NCBI GenBank assembly: GCA_016584495.1 | Contig: WAID01000005.1 | Location: forward strand, 434,501 to 498,500 | Direction: 5' to 3' | DNA from: Celoporthe dispersa | Lineage: Eukaryota; Ascomycota; Sordariomycetes; Diaporthales; Cryphonectriaceae | Length of the DNA: 64,000 nt | Part shown: positions 34,382 to 46,005 of the stretch, piece by piece | Numbering within the stretch: position 1 is the stretch's first letter | Layout: the number at the start of each line of letters is the position of its first letter | Notes under the pieces: model-generated | Database searches by the model: none | What the model was told of the DNA's origin: nothing | Seen by the model: the letters and a program-made list of their open reading frames with translations, nothing else | Translations under genes and position numbers: made by a program

Positions 34382-35336
34382 ATGTGGAAGAAGACAGCCA
34401 AAACCATCCACCCTGTTTTGGTCTCCATGGGCAAGGCCGAGCCCGCTACCCCTCGACCAGCACTCACTCCCGAGGCCATGATGGCGCGCAACTTCACCAC
34501 CCCCAGCCGCAAGCGTGGTCGTTTCAATGAAGATGACGAGCTGGAGGAGATCGGTTCCCGACCTCTTCCAAACCCCTTCCTAAACGAGCATACCGAACGC
34601 CAGTTCGGTATTCAGACCCCATTCAATCCGTTCCGAAGCGGTGGCGCGCTTCTGACCCGTGAGGTCTCGTCTGGCTTTGGCACCCATCCCCCGACTTTGC
34701 ATGAAGAGAATATATACTTCAAACAGATGGCTAAGATCAATGCCCGGTATGAGACCCCCCTAGGCCGAGTCCCCATCGTATGGGAGAAATGCGCTGCCAC
34801 GACCGGAGACCCCGTCTCCCAATTCAATCATCCTCTGAACGGCAGCCTCGGTCACTTCGCCATGGCCAGCGACATGTCTAACACCTACTACATCTTCACG
34901 GTGGACATCGCCTGCTGGATCCGCAAGTTCGGGGACAAATTAGCAAGGATAGATACGAAGGATGCCATAACCCAGAGCATGGGTATGAATTTCATCGTGA
35001 TCCACATGCTGGGCTGTACCAAGGATTTCAAGCCCGTCAAAGGGGTCCCTGCCGAGGACGGTGGTCAAATTGACCACCAGAGAACATTCAACAAGTGGAT
35101 GGCAGACCGCCAGCAGATCCTCACCCCAGAGATGATTTGGGAGTGTAAGCGCCGGCTGGTCGCCATCGACCGACATCTCGATGCCAAGGGCCCGATCAAG
35201 TCCTTCCTCCCTGACCGCCGACGACCATCGTACCATCGCGGAGAAGGTCACGGATGAGGAGGTTGCCGCGGCCTTTAGCCCTTCGGTGCACGAGATGGAG
35301 GAAGATATCCGCATGCGGGACGAGTCCCCCCTGTAA
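34382..35336 (+). CDS. Unrecognised ORF with a late frameshift
   Basis: An open, protein-like frame, for example MMARNFTTPSRKRGRFNEDD, FGTHPPTLHEENIYFKQMAK, MASDMSNTYYIFTVDIACWI and NKWMADRQQILTPEMIWECK. I do not recognise a family. Near 35199 the frame shifts by one base into SLTADDHRTIAEKVTDEEVA, ending SPSVHEMEEDIRMRDESPL at the stop 35334-35336. Acidic and basic stretches alternate; there is no signal peptide or membrane segment. It abuts a truncated transcription factor and is followed by a 96-bp direct duplication, so a mobile-element origin is plausible. The start is uncertain (34382, 34429 or 34479). Confidence 0.4.
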
Positions 35337-35424
35337 GGGACTCGGTGGGACCAGAAACACCTGACGAAGACACCAAAGTCTTTTACCATGGATGAATTCA
35401 ACAATAATTCTCCATAAACCCCCC

Positions 35425-35665
35425 TCTTGGCAGGTCACAGTCAAAGGGGAAGACATGAGATTGGCATGTCTCTAATTACCACACGATTACCAACCATGTC
35501 CGTGCTGATCCAGGTTCTCGGGTCCCCCCTCGCCACGGTTGGATTCACCATCAATTCACCGTATCTCACCCTTGACAGGCCACAATCAAGAGGTAAGACA
35601 TAAGATTGGCATGTCTTTAATTACCGCACGGTTACCAATCATGTCCGTGCTGGTTGAAAGTCTCG
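35425..35665 (+). repeat. Direct duplication of about 96 bp
   Basis: 35425-35520 and 35571-35665 share CATGTC(C)GTGCTG, GATTGGCATGTCT(C/T)TAATTACC and GACA(T/G)G..AAGACAT words over their whole length, offset about 146 bases. They are diverged by substitutions, many C/T or G/A. Confidence 0.75.
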
Positions 35666-35669
35666 AATT

Positions 35670-36297
35670 TCTTTGTCTCGTGTGCTTTCGGCCGTGTTTT
35701 CCCTTTTGAACCACCAGTTCAGGGTGGAGAGCTGTCACGGTTAACTGAACATATCCGTGTCAGCCATCTTTCATTAGGAGATCTCACTAGCACTCATTTC
35801 CTACTGGAGTATGGGAATGGCAACCCATCTCTAGGGCGTTTGTTCGGACGTCTGCTGGTCAACGCGGCTACGACCTTGTCTGCGTTGGCTCCGGGGAAAT
35901 GAGGAGAGTACATGAGCCAGGAATTCAGAATAGGAAATCAATGGGATGGAGTTAGCGTTTTGCTCTTGGTGTTTTACTTTCTTATGTTACGGACCTACGG
36001 TGGATACAGCCATACACATGGTGCTTGACCAGCGTTAAGTGCTATGGATCATACGAATGAGGGAATGGTTTCTTTTGTACAATATTTGGGATATGGATCG
36101 AAGAGTGGGTGCTCTGGTCTTGTGTAGGAATACAGACCCAAGGGATTGGCAACCCCTTTGGGCTATTGAACTCATGCCCCTGGCAAGGCCAAGGGTAGTC
36201 TCATAATTCATTTCCTTTTGTCAAACTTTTCCTTTGCGGATAAAGGCCATAAGGGGCCAGCAATTGATGCACTCGCATCAGTCACCATGGAATGTAT
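35670..36297. other. Intergenic, no gene seen
   Basis: No conserved coding or RNA gene recognised between the duplication and the palindromic array. Confidence 0.4.
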
Positions 36298-36378
36298 GGT
36301 GAATTCACCAGAGAATGCGTGGTGCATTCACCGGCGAATGCCGGGTGAATTCACCGAATGTAACTATGGTGGATTCAC
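36298..36378. repeat. 23-bp tandem array with palindromic core
   Basis: Palindromes GGTGAATTCACC (36298), GGTGCATTCACC (36321), GGTGAATTCACC (36344) and a partial GGTGGATTCAC (36368) start 23, 23 and 24 bases apart. Linkers share GAATGC. About 3.5 units. Confidence 0.8.
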
Positions 36379-36487
36379 TTTGTATTCTCCCGCAGCCCCT
36401 GACAACTATATATACCTAGGATAGATATTGTTTCTCTTTCTTCTTATAAGAAAGAGCATCCCTCGTAATATATCTGCAATGCACCGC

Positions 36488-36835
36488 TGTAATGAACTCT
36501 GCTGTAGCCTAAGCGTTCAACAAGTATACAAAGGGTTTATGCTAACAAGAGCGGTATTAAAGTGTAAGTCCAATAATATCGGAAATGTCTGAATATCTCT
36601 GCAGTGTGTCACTAGCAGTGAGGCTATCACTTGTGTCAGAAATAATACTTAGATTGACGACTGAAGAGCTATATACTGAATCTATCTAATGGTAATAAAT
36701 GTGTTCTTATATATCCAGCTCTTCAGTCTTGGATTATTGGGCTCGCTGGCGAGCCTACCAATCTATAGTATGAGGCTCGTTGGGATTGCTACCGATCCTA
36801 GCGATCTATCCCTATAACCCTAACCCTGGGTTATA
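36488..36835 (-). repeat. LTR-like repeat R1, copy B (inverted)
   Basis: Read on the minus strand it starts TATAACCCAGGGTTAGGGTT and ends GTTCATTACA. It contains the same TATA block (GAGCTGGATATATAAGAACA), the 11-bp inverted repeat ACTGAAGAGCT/AGCTCTTCAGT and TACTTGTTGAACGCTTA as copy A. It is the best preserved of the three copies. Confidence 0.75.
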
Positions 36836-37234
36836 TAATCCTGTTCCATTTCTGCACTAGAGTGTTGGACTCTCCGCTTCTGGGGGTTTGTTCCGGGTAG
36901 CCTTAGTGCTGTGCCATTTCCCTGTTGCGACCTGCATGTTGGATGGGTTATAACATTTATTAGCATTGATATCAAGAAAGAAAGAATGCATCGCAAGCTA
37001 ATAGAACCAAAGGAGATCTTAAGAAGCAAGAAGTCTAAGAAGAAGGATAAGAGCTGGGTAAGAGCTTGGCCAAAGCAAGCAAAATAAACAAGGCAGCAGC
37101 AAGAGCGCTTTCGAAAGATATTTGAATGATATTTCCAGAACTATAGGCTTAGACTAGATAGCAGCTCGAGCTACCCAACTATAAGGAAGGGAATACTTTG
37201 AAATGGACTTTTGATGAGGGAAAATATATCAGAC
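36836..37234. other. AT-rich sequence between repeats
   Basis: No gene recognised. Confidence 0.4.
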
Positions 37235-37312
37235 ATCTCTGCAGAGTACTTATTAAGCATCTTGACAGACTCTCTCCTAAGTACTCTCTATTTCCAGTTT
37301 CCAGTTTCCTCG
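37235..37312 (+). repeat. Dispersed repeat R2, copy 2
   Basis: Counterpart of 19030-19107, same orientation, sharing CATCTTGACAG and the duplicated TTTCCAGTTTCCAGTTTCCT. A purine-rich tract (AAGG/GAGG) follows at 37415-37490. Confidence 0.7.
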
Positions 37313-37503
37313 TCTCTGCTCTCGCTCTGTGATAATATCGAAAAACAAGAAACAAGAAATAGAAAAAAAGCGCCAATTTCCTAGGATCGATATCTGGTAT
37401 CATACTGCTAGATGTAAGAGAGAGAAGAGAGGGAAAGGAAAGAAAGGGAAGGGAAAAGGGGGAGGAGGGAGAAGAAGGGAAAACGGAGACAACAAAAAGG
37501 AAA

Positions 37504-37603
37504 TGGTCCCGGAGAGGATCGAACTCGCGACCTTCGCATCACAAATATTTCCCCAGTTGAGGAAGTATTAGTACGACGCTCTAACCAGCTGAGCTACGGG
37601 ACC
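37504..37603 (-). tRNA. tRNA-Ile(AAU) with 26-nt intron
   Basis: Read on the minus strand, the acceptor stem GGTCCCG pairs with CGGGACC plus discriminator A. The D arm is GCTC...GAGC and the anticodon stem TCGTA/TGCGA. The loop C-T-A-A-T-A gives anticodon AAU; the 26-nt intron (37540-37565) sits after position 37, the canonical site. The T arm GCGAG-TTCGATC-CTCTC has one C/T mismatch in its stem. Mature length 74. Promoter boxes A (TAGCTCAGCTGG) and B (GAGTTCGATCC) are present. Confidence 0.9.
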
Positions 37604-38133
37604 AAGTGGAATGGAACATGGTCAAAAAGCTTAGCTCATATTCCTTGCACTCAAATGCCACGCAATTTGCTTGTAGACTCCTCTCTCTTCCCGAACACAT
37701 CAGCACTGCATTTCAAACAGCTACATAAAAAAAACAAAAAAGTGATAGTATGCATGTACTCTTTCTTTTTTTCTTTGTACCCCAAGACGATGCACCGAGT
37801 CTACTTTATCTAAGACGGCGGCACTGTTGAAACAAGACGATTAATGCGCACAAGAGAGGATTCTCGGATGTTCATTATGCCGTCTAATTTGTATGGAACC
37901 TGAAACAGAGGAGAGTAATGCATTAAAATACGCTAAATCTATCTGTGGCATTGCCTTGATGGTGAATGCTTCACAAGGGGGGGTCACGTGGCCAGGACGG
38001 CCCGCGTGCGCGATGGGATAGCCCATATCGCGCTCGCGCAGAACAGACAGCTTTTCTATCAACAACACCAACCAATTCAGTACAGTGAACCTCACGATCC
38101 TTTTCTGTACGTACTTACTAGGCCCAGCCAACA
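37604..38133. other. Intergenic between tRNA and repeat R3
   Basis: AT-rich and then GC-rich sequence with no recognised gene. Confidence 0.4.
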
Positions 38134-38226
38134 CTATCGATTATATGTATCGATAGATTTCCCTCTTCTGGACCTATTCAACAGATACATAGTACGCTCT
38201 TAAGCTATTCAACGCTTTCAATAAGT
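38134..38226 (-). repeat. Dispersed repeat R3, copy 2 (inverted)
   Basis: Reverse-complement relative of 21502-21592. It ends only about 12 bases from the stop of the ABC transporter gene, so it probably contributes to its 3' UTR. Confidence 0.7.
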
Positions 38227-38237
38227 ACAGCTCACTT

Positions 38238-41200
38238 TCAACCCTCTATTATCACTCTTTCCTTTTTGGAAAATACCACAGATATTCCAGCAGGCACAAC
38301 ACGAGATCTCTGCACCGAACGCCAAGGGCGCGGCACATTTTTAGTCCTCACCAGCTTCAGCAACAAATACGCAACGAGACGATACGCGACAACAGTCCCC
38401 GCCAGCGCGGCAATGTTACTCACGGGGTCCACGTCCAGCCTGTACAGCTGCAGGACTTCCTCGCCCGTGCTGACGAGACAACCGCTGTCCGCGTCGCCGT
38501 TGCCGTTACCACTACAGGAAAAAGTCTGGCCGCGCAGACTGACGGGCCCCAGGGCGCGGACGGCGTAGCGGAGGGGGCTGAGGTAGTTGAAGGCATTGAA
38601 GAGGGCGGGCATGTGGATGCTCATGATGCCCTCCATGATGTTGCCGATGGAGAGGATGATGCTAGTCAGGGTGACGGCGAAGCCGGTGTGGTCGCTGAAG
38701 AGGGTGTTGAACATGATGCCCAGGCTCTCGCCGCAGTGCACGATGCCGAAGCAGGTGAAGACGCAGACGAAGAACATTTCCGCGGTGCGCGGGAAGCCCA
38801 CGGCCAGGTCGGCCAGGACCCCGTAGACGAGGCAGCTGATGACCTCGAAGGGGAGCTCGAGCAGCGAGTACGTGACGAGAAAGCTCTCGGCCGAGTACAC
38901 GCCATCGTCGTCCTCGCGGTAGAACACGTCGCGCTCGGCCGGGTAGACGGCCACGTTCTGCAGCATGCCGACAAAGTAAAAGGCCCCGACCTGCTGCACG
39001 AACCCGACCCGGTTCTGGATGGACGCGTAGTCGTGGCCCAGAGGGGCGAAGAAGAGCGTCATGACCACGGCCAGGCCGATGACCTGCATGAGGCGGGCGA
39101 GGAGGAGAGGTGGCTGCCTTCGGAAGTTGATAAAGGCCCGGTGCATGAGTAGTGGGAACGATGTCCTGAAGGAGGTGCGGTGCCGGACCAGGGCGCCCAG
39201 CTCGGCTGGTGTCGAGAGATGAGCTTTGCCGCTGGAACTCTGGCGAGGTTGTCGTGGTGGTGGGGTGTCATCATCTCCTCCTCCTCCTCCTGCTGCTGTC
39301 TTCTCCTCTGTGATGGGCGCAAGGGCTGCATCGGTGACCGCAGCCTGTGGATCGCCGACATGTTGATCCCAGGCGTCAACGAGCATGCCTACAGTCCTCC
39401 TCGTCTCCTCCTCTCTCTTCTGCTCCTGCAGGTCTACCGTGATCAGGTCCATCACGAAGTCGGCCGGGTTAGTATTGCGAGGACAGTCTTGTCCCATCTT
39501 ACCAAAATAGGCTAGCATGTGGTCCGCCGCGCCGCTGTACACCGGACTGCCGCCCCTCGCTAGGAGCAGCACGTTGCCAAGGTGGCCAAAGAGGTCGGAG
39601 CGTGCCTGGTGGATGGTCAGGATGAGCGTGCGGCCCTCGGCGGCAAGACCTCGCAGCACTTCCATGATGGAGCTGGCGGTGAAGGCGTCGAGCCCGCTGG
39701 TCGGCTCGTCGAGGAGCAGGATGCGAGGGTCGGTGAGGATCTGTACGGCGATGGTCACGCGGCGCTTCTCGCCGCCCGAGATGCCCTTCACAAGCTCGTT
39801 GCCGATGAGGTTGTCGGAGCAGTCCTTAAGGCCCATCTTGAGCAGGACCTCCTCTGCGCGTGCGTGTTTCTGGGCCTTGCTCATGAAGCTCGGCAGACGC
39901 AGGCCGGCGGCAAAGCGGAGGGTCTCGCGGACCGTGAGGGACGGGAGAAGGGCATCGTCGTCCTGGCAGACGTACGAGCATACAGATCTGATCACGGAGG
40001 CGGAGGGCTCGGCGCTGTTGAACGTCATCTTACCGGAGGGACGATACCGTGTGCTGATGTTATTGTGGAGGCGCAGAGCCATAGCGTTGAGGAGCGATGT
40101 CTTGCCGCTGCCGCTCGGCCCGATGATGAAATTCAGTTTGCCTGCCTCAAATTTGGCCGTCACTGGGTTGAGGATGGTCTTCCTGGGCAGCTTCTTGCCC
40201 CAGGGCGACCTCTTGTCCAGATCCAGGGCGAACCGGTCGAGGCCGACATCGATGCTGCGGACCGCCTCGATGGACCGGGCCGTCATCTTCTCCTTGCCAG
40301 CGGAGAGGTCGTTCTCAGCAACACGGGCACGAGCGATGGTCATCTCCTTCTTGATGAAGGTGAGACCGACCCAGGACAGGATGTAGAAGAAGGCCACGAA
40401 GGAAGCGCTCACGACGATTGGGGTGACCAGCCATCCTCTCGAGAAGCCTAGGGAGTCGAGGATATAGGCACCAGTATAGGGGACACACTCTGGATTGGAT
40501 TCGCCGCCTGGGTAGGGACAGTCGTAGAACGAACCATGGAACTCATTGTTACAGAGAGCACCAAAGACGTAGTACTATGATTCACCAACCAACACATACA
40601 TATGTAAGTGTGCCTGATGATAATAGAGGACAACATGCTCCGAGTCAGGGGGAGAGACGAGAGGACGTACCGTATAGGTCAGGTACTTGATCCAGCGCAG
40701 CCAGACGGCGATCGTATCGCTCTGGATGAAGAAACCACATGCAAACGACTGTAGTGTATAAGCCAGATTTGCAATCAGACTGGCCCCTGCAAAGTGTCGG
40801 CTTGCCGTCACACAGCACATGGCACACGTAACAGCAATATACTGATTGATCAGCGTGATGCCAAAGTAGGTCATAAACCTGCCCGGGTCACGGTTCAGGC
40901 CGGCCATCCAGTAGCTGATGACAGAGTAGATGATGGGCACGGGAAGATCCTCTGTCGCGAAGCGAGCGATCCTGCGCGAAAATAGGAAGGGTAGGGCAGT
41001 TGCACAGCCCTCGCTGTGTTCACGGTCGAAGACGGGCATGTCAATCGTGAGGCGGTACACCTCGAAAACGAGAAAAAGGTATCCCTCTAACGCTGCGGTG
41101 GTGTACATGAAGCCCTCGCGTGAGCGGATGCCAGCCTGGTCCCGTCCCAGGTTGAAGAAGATGTAGCCCGTGCAGAGGCCCATAATGACAGCTTGCATGA

Positions 41201-42632
41201 TGGCTGCGAGCATGCCCATCGGGTCGCGATATGTCGTCTTCAGTGTCCTCGACGTCATGACTTGGATCTGGCGGGCGAATGGGGTTGCATGTTTGTTCGT
41301 CCTGAGCGGCAGCGACCGCCCGTCTTCACCTGCAGCAGGTACATCGCGTGCTGGCGAGAAACGCCTTGCGCTCTCTTCAGACCATGCCACCTTCAGCCTC
41401 TGCACCCTGGCTATGGTCTCGGCCTCGCGTTCCGGGCTGCGGTTGTCCACCGCGACGAGATCGATTAGATACTCGGCCGGGTTGACGAAAGCAGGCACTT
41501 CGAAGCCCTGCGACTCGAACCACGGGAGAGAGCCAGCCATGGGACCAGAATACACAGGCGAGCCCTGCGAGAGCAGGATGAGATTATCGAACAAGCCCCA
41601 GATCTCGGATCTCGGCTGGTGTATTGTCATCACCACCGTCCTCCCCTTCGCAGCCAAGTTCTTCAGCGTCCTGACAAGCTGGAAGGCACTGCTGGCATCC
41701 AGGCCCGTCGTCGGCTCGTCCAGGAACAGCACACTTGGATTCGCGAGCATCTGGACGCCTATGCTCACACGACGCTTCTCGCCGCCCGAGAGACCGCGGT
41801 GGGTAGTGTCTCCTACCCGAGTATCCGCCGCCTCCTTGAGCCCCAGTTCCATGACGACCTCCTCCACCATGCGCACGCGCTCCCCGACCGCGGATCCTGG
41901 CGGCAGTCGGAGGTCCGCCGAGTACTGGAGCGTCTCCCTGGCAGTCAGGGTCGGAAGCAGGATGTCTGTCTGGGTGACGTATGCGGAACGGATGGTGTCG
42001 ATGCCAGGCTGCGAGTTGAAGAGGATGCGGCCAGACTGGCTGAGGCGAGACGAGGAGATGCGCGAGGAGATGGTGTTGAGCAGGGTCGTCTTCCCGCATC
42101 CACTGCCGCCGAGGATGGCTGTGAGGGTGCCAGGCGCGAGGGAGGCGGAGACAGATGTGAGGAGAGGCTTGATATAGGATGACGAAGACGACGACGACGA
42201 CACGTCCGGTCCACACCACCTGGACCTCCTCAGCTTCGTCTTGATGAGGTCGGCGTATGTCTCTGGCGCAAAGATAGAGGGGGAGGTGTCTACAGTCACG
42301 CTGAGATCGCAGATGCAGACGTCCACCGGAGCAACATCGTCCAGGCTGAGCTGGTTGCCAGAGGGGAGCCCGGCGAGGGAGGAGGAGGCATGATGAGGGG
42401 CGCGAGGCCCGACGGTGCTGATGTCGAGGCTCGTGGCGACGGAGCTGCGGTCGATCTTGTCGATCTTGTCCATATCGACGACATGAGGCTGCTGGCTCGC
42501 GGCACCACCAAGAGGCCCTCCAGCCTCATGGGCATCTGTCGTCGGAGATGTCATGATGGGCAGAACAAGCGTGGTCCGAACTCGCGTTCCTGTGCTGAAG
42601 AGCCGAGTCGGATCAGACCGCAACGACGACAA
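38238..42632 (-). CDS. Full-length ABC-G transporter, NBD-TMD-NBD-TMD (Yol075c-like)
   Basis: Exons 40671-42632 and 38238-40574 (intron GTACGT...ATAG, 96 nt) encode 1,432 aa. Half 1: Walker A GGSGCGKTT, signature LSGGEKRRVS, Walker B VLFLDEPTTGLD, then six membrane segments. Half 2: Walker A GPSGSGKTS, signature ISGGEKRRVT, Walker B ILLLDEPTSGLD, then membrane segments. Nucleotide-binding domains precede the membrane domains in both halves, unlike reverse order in name only: this is the ABCG order, duplicated as in yeast Yol075c. Both ATP sites look complete. The likely role is export of lipids or xenobiotics across plasma or vacuolar membrane; substrate unknown. A later in-frame ATG at 42554 is an alternative start. 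Confidence 0.9.
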
Positions 42633-44167
42633 CGACGACGACAGCTGATGAGCAGCACCCTTTCAACAGCACTGGCTCGACGCCATGCCACCTCATTGGT
42701 AATGTGTAGTCATGGATCATTCACAGAGCCAACTGAGCACTGAGAGTAGGACTTGGGAACTAAGAAAGTAGCTAACGAGCCAAAGGATGTGCTAAAGGTG
42801 AGCATTGTTCGCAGACAGGGCCAAAGTGGTCTAGTGTCTGTCATCCGAACCACAAATCCGCCATCCATGGATTCTCTTGCGGTGGAGTCCATTTAGAAAA
42901 AAAAAAAAAAAAAAGGGGGGGGGGGGGCGGTGGCCAACAGATCGATCTTCAATATCAATATCAGATGCCATGAGAGGAGATGCCACATCAGACGGCCGCC
43001 CAGAAAGGAGACAATCCTTCTGTGAGACATCGCAAATTGTTCTGTCCATGGCCTCCGGCAGACGGGAGTAAACGCCATTTCGCTGCTAAAGGAAGATGAT
43101 GAAGTGGTGGAAGAATGCTAGATGGGACTCGGCAGTCGCGTCCGGCCGGAGCCAAGCAGATGCGCCTGCTGCAAGTGACTTGACTTACCTCGGTCCGGAT
43201 CTTGTTGGGCGATGCAACCCGAATTCTCGGAGCGTTACTGCTGTGTACCATCGTAGCGATCCGGCTAATTGCGGCCGCCTCCAGCATGATGCATGATGAC
43301 GTTCGTACTATCTGACTCTTTTTTCCCCCTCCCCTTCAACATATTCGAAGTCTGATACTAATATTGAAGGCACCGATCAAGTCGAGCCTTTTCCCACTGC
43401 ATCAGTCAGCGCTGGTTTTCGTCGTCAGCCTTGTTCTTGATATATTCCAGCTTCTTATGAGACCGGACACACTGCCCTCTCTTTCGCACCGCTGAGTAGC
43501 GTTGAGAACTTCCTCCTGCTTTTAGGCTTTGTTTCCGTGGTCGCCCTGAATGAGGTGCGTTACTTAGCAAACCATCAACCGACAAGGGCGTGATGCCCGA
43601 GGATTATATCCTAGTTAAAGAGCTTGATCAAGCCACCCACGTTGTGTTTGCACAGAAATTCCATTATCCCGAGGATACCTTCAGGACAGTAGCCCGCAGC
43701 CGAAAGAGTAAGGACCTGAGCCTTAGCTGCCATACAAACATTTCAACATTGTTGAAGGTGAAGAAAGATAGAGACATCAAATGGGGGTTTAGAAAGTATT
43801 GGAAAAATCTGTATGTTTTTGCGAGGAAAGAAAAGAAGAAGAAAAAAAAAAAGGCAAGGAGCTCAAATTGTTGCCATGGCCTGTCAACCGTTCATCTCCG
43901 CTCTGACCATGCAGATCAAGTCGAACTTCATTGTCACAAGCAAGACAACAAGTCAAGAATCGACCTCAAAATGTCGTATTGTATCTATGTCTAGGCTCTT
44001 TAGTGCCTCTTAACTATCTCTTATGAAAATGCACGTCATATATGTCTAATCCCATAGGTAAATCGCAGATGCAATGCAGCGAGATTCGCCCTCCCAATGA
44101 TATACCCGTAATGTCCAACCCGTCTTTTCTCTTCTTCTTTACCTCTCTCCTTCCTCCTTCCACCTGG
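42633..44167. other. Intergenic with an A18G13 tract
   Basis: Promoter side of the ABC gene and 3' side of allantoinase. A run of 18 A followed directly by 13 G lies at 42897-42927. No gene or RNA recognised. Confidence 0.5.
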
Positions 44168-45874
44168 CTAGATCGTCCTCTTCTCCGTGATAGCCTCGCC
44201 CACAGCCTTGCCAGTGGCAAAGCCATTGTTCTCAGCCCCCGTCATATAAACTTTATTGCCCCTCAGCCACGTCTCCCTGACGCGGCCGACAAACTTCTTG
44301 CCCTCCCACGGTGAACACCGATTCTTCCAGTGCATACCCTGGCACTCCAGGACCCACTCCTCTGCGTCGTCGAACACGCACACGTCGGCGTCCAGACCTG
44401 GCTTCAGCCCGCCCTTGCGGTGCGACAGCCCGACCTGCCTCGCCGTGGCCTGCGAGCACAGGCGGACGATGTCGACGATGTCGAGCGGGGCCTCGGCCGT
44501 GGGCGCGCGCTCTTTGGCGGTGGTGTGCAGAATGGGCAGGCCCAGGCCGACGGACGAGATGCCGCCCCAGGCCGCGAAGAAGTCTCCAGGCGCGATGGTG
44601 GTCTTGTTGTTCTCGCCGGGCATGGAGACGTCCACGCCGGAGTCGGAGTGGACCAGCGATCCGGCCCCAAGGTCGGCGTGGGGGTGGTGGTGTTGTAGGT
44701 GTTGAGGGAGCAGCTTCAGCTGGGGCGTGCAGGGGCTGTGGTCCGACACCACCGTCTTGATGACGCTGCTCCCGTGGTCCCTACAGAGCTCCTCCCACAG
44801 GCCGTCCTGGTTGACCTGGGACCGGATGGGCGGACAGCACTTGTGCCTGGTGTCGCCGTCCTCGACGTCCTCGGCCGCGAGGCCCAGGTAGTGGAAGCAC
44901 GTCTCGGCCGTGATGTTGATCCCGCCCTCTCTTGCCTTTTGCAGGCTGGGTATACACTCCGTGGCAGAGAGGTGGACGATGTGCAGGTGCAGGTTAGGGG
45001 CGAGGTGTGCGAGGGAGATGATCTCGTCGAGGGCGTAGGTCTCGAAGGAAGGGGGCCGCGACTCGAGGAAGGTGTTGTACGAGTTGAGCTCGCCGGTGGG
45101 CGCGAGAGGAGGCTGGGATGCCTGTACCGCGTCGCCTACGCTGTCGGCGATGGGGGGGATCATCTCGGCGTGGAACATGAGGGTCGTGGGGTGGTCGGCC
45201 AGCGTGCGCATGGCGAGGGAGATGTCGGTGGAGGACACGGCTGGGAACTCGTCGACCTATTTTATTTTTGGGGGTCCTGGCGTTAGAAGACATGGCCAAC
45301 TGTTCACACACACACACACACACAGACACAAACAGACAGAGGGACTTACACCGCTCTCGATCAAGAAGCCCTTGAAACCTCTGACGCCCTTCTCCACGAG
45401 GGGCACCAGCTGATCTGCATTGCCGGGGATCACGCCGCCGTAGAAGCCAACGTCGACCCAGCACTGTCCTCTGCTCGCGGCCAGCTTCTCGTCAAAACCC
45501 TCGACCGTGGTGGTCGGCGGGATCGCGTTCAGCGGCATATCGATCACGGTCGTCACACCACCCGACGCAGCAGCTCGGGTCCCGGTTGCGAAGCCTTCCC
45601 ATTCTGTGCGGCCGGGCTCGTTGAGGTGGACGTGGGCGTCGACGAGGCCTGGCAGCAGGAGCCTGGGGGAGTGGTCGATATAGGTGGTGGACGGCGGAAA
45701 GGAGGAGGGCGGCAGTATCTCTGGTGCGATGGAGATGATCTTGCCGGTAGAGGGCGAGAGGGAGATGGTTGCTGGGCTGAGGATGAGGCTGTCGTCTGGC
45801 TGGGTGAGAACCGCTCGGGTCGAGACGAGGACGGTCAAGGGACCAGACATCGATCCGGGTTCCAGAGTGCTCAT
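44168..45874 (-). CDS. Allantoinase
   Basis: Hydrolyses allantoin to allantoate in purine-derived nitrogen use, in cytosol or peroxisome. Exons 45350-45874 and 44168-45256 give 537 aa, of family size. Metal-site motifs are in order: DAHVHLNEPGRTEWEGF, the carbamylated Lys in RGFKGFLIES, FHAEM, HIVHLSATEC and VVSDHSPC. This is the cyclic amidohydrolase set of allantoinases rather than of dihydropyrimidinases. The start could also be Met 45850 (MSGPLTV). The 93-nt intron holds a CA/TG dinucleotide tract (45305-45324). GATA motifs lie about 140 bases upstream of the start, fitting nitrogen-catabolite control. A Dal5-type permease remnant is 11 kb away. Confidence 0.92.
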
Positions 45875-46005
45875 GCTGGGTGGTTTCAGCGGTGGACGGC
45901 AGAGACAGGACAGGCGGAGAGAGGGCGGATCTCGAGAAGGCGACCAGAACAAGAAGAGAATGCCCAGAGAAAGGGAGAGGGGGGGGGGGGATGAATAAGC
46001 TGTGG

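Noticed and set aside
36815..36835. Telomere or subtelomere boundary suggested by CCCTAACCC
   Set aside because: Only one to two telomere-like units, found as part of the dispersed LTR-like repeat in all better copies, within gene-bearing sequence on both sides.
39517..40451. Two 289-codon open frames on the plus strand opposite the ABC transporter
   Set aside because: They are antisense shadows of the GC-rich ABC coding sequence; no motif and no independent evidence.
45305..45324. CA tract in allantoinase as a separate repeat element
   Set aside because: It lies within the intron and is an ordinary microsatellite.
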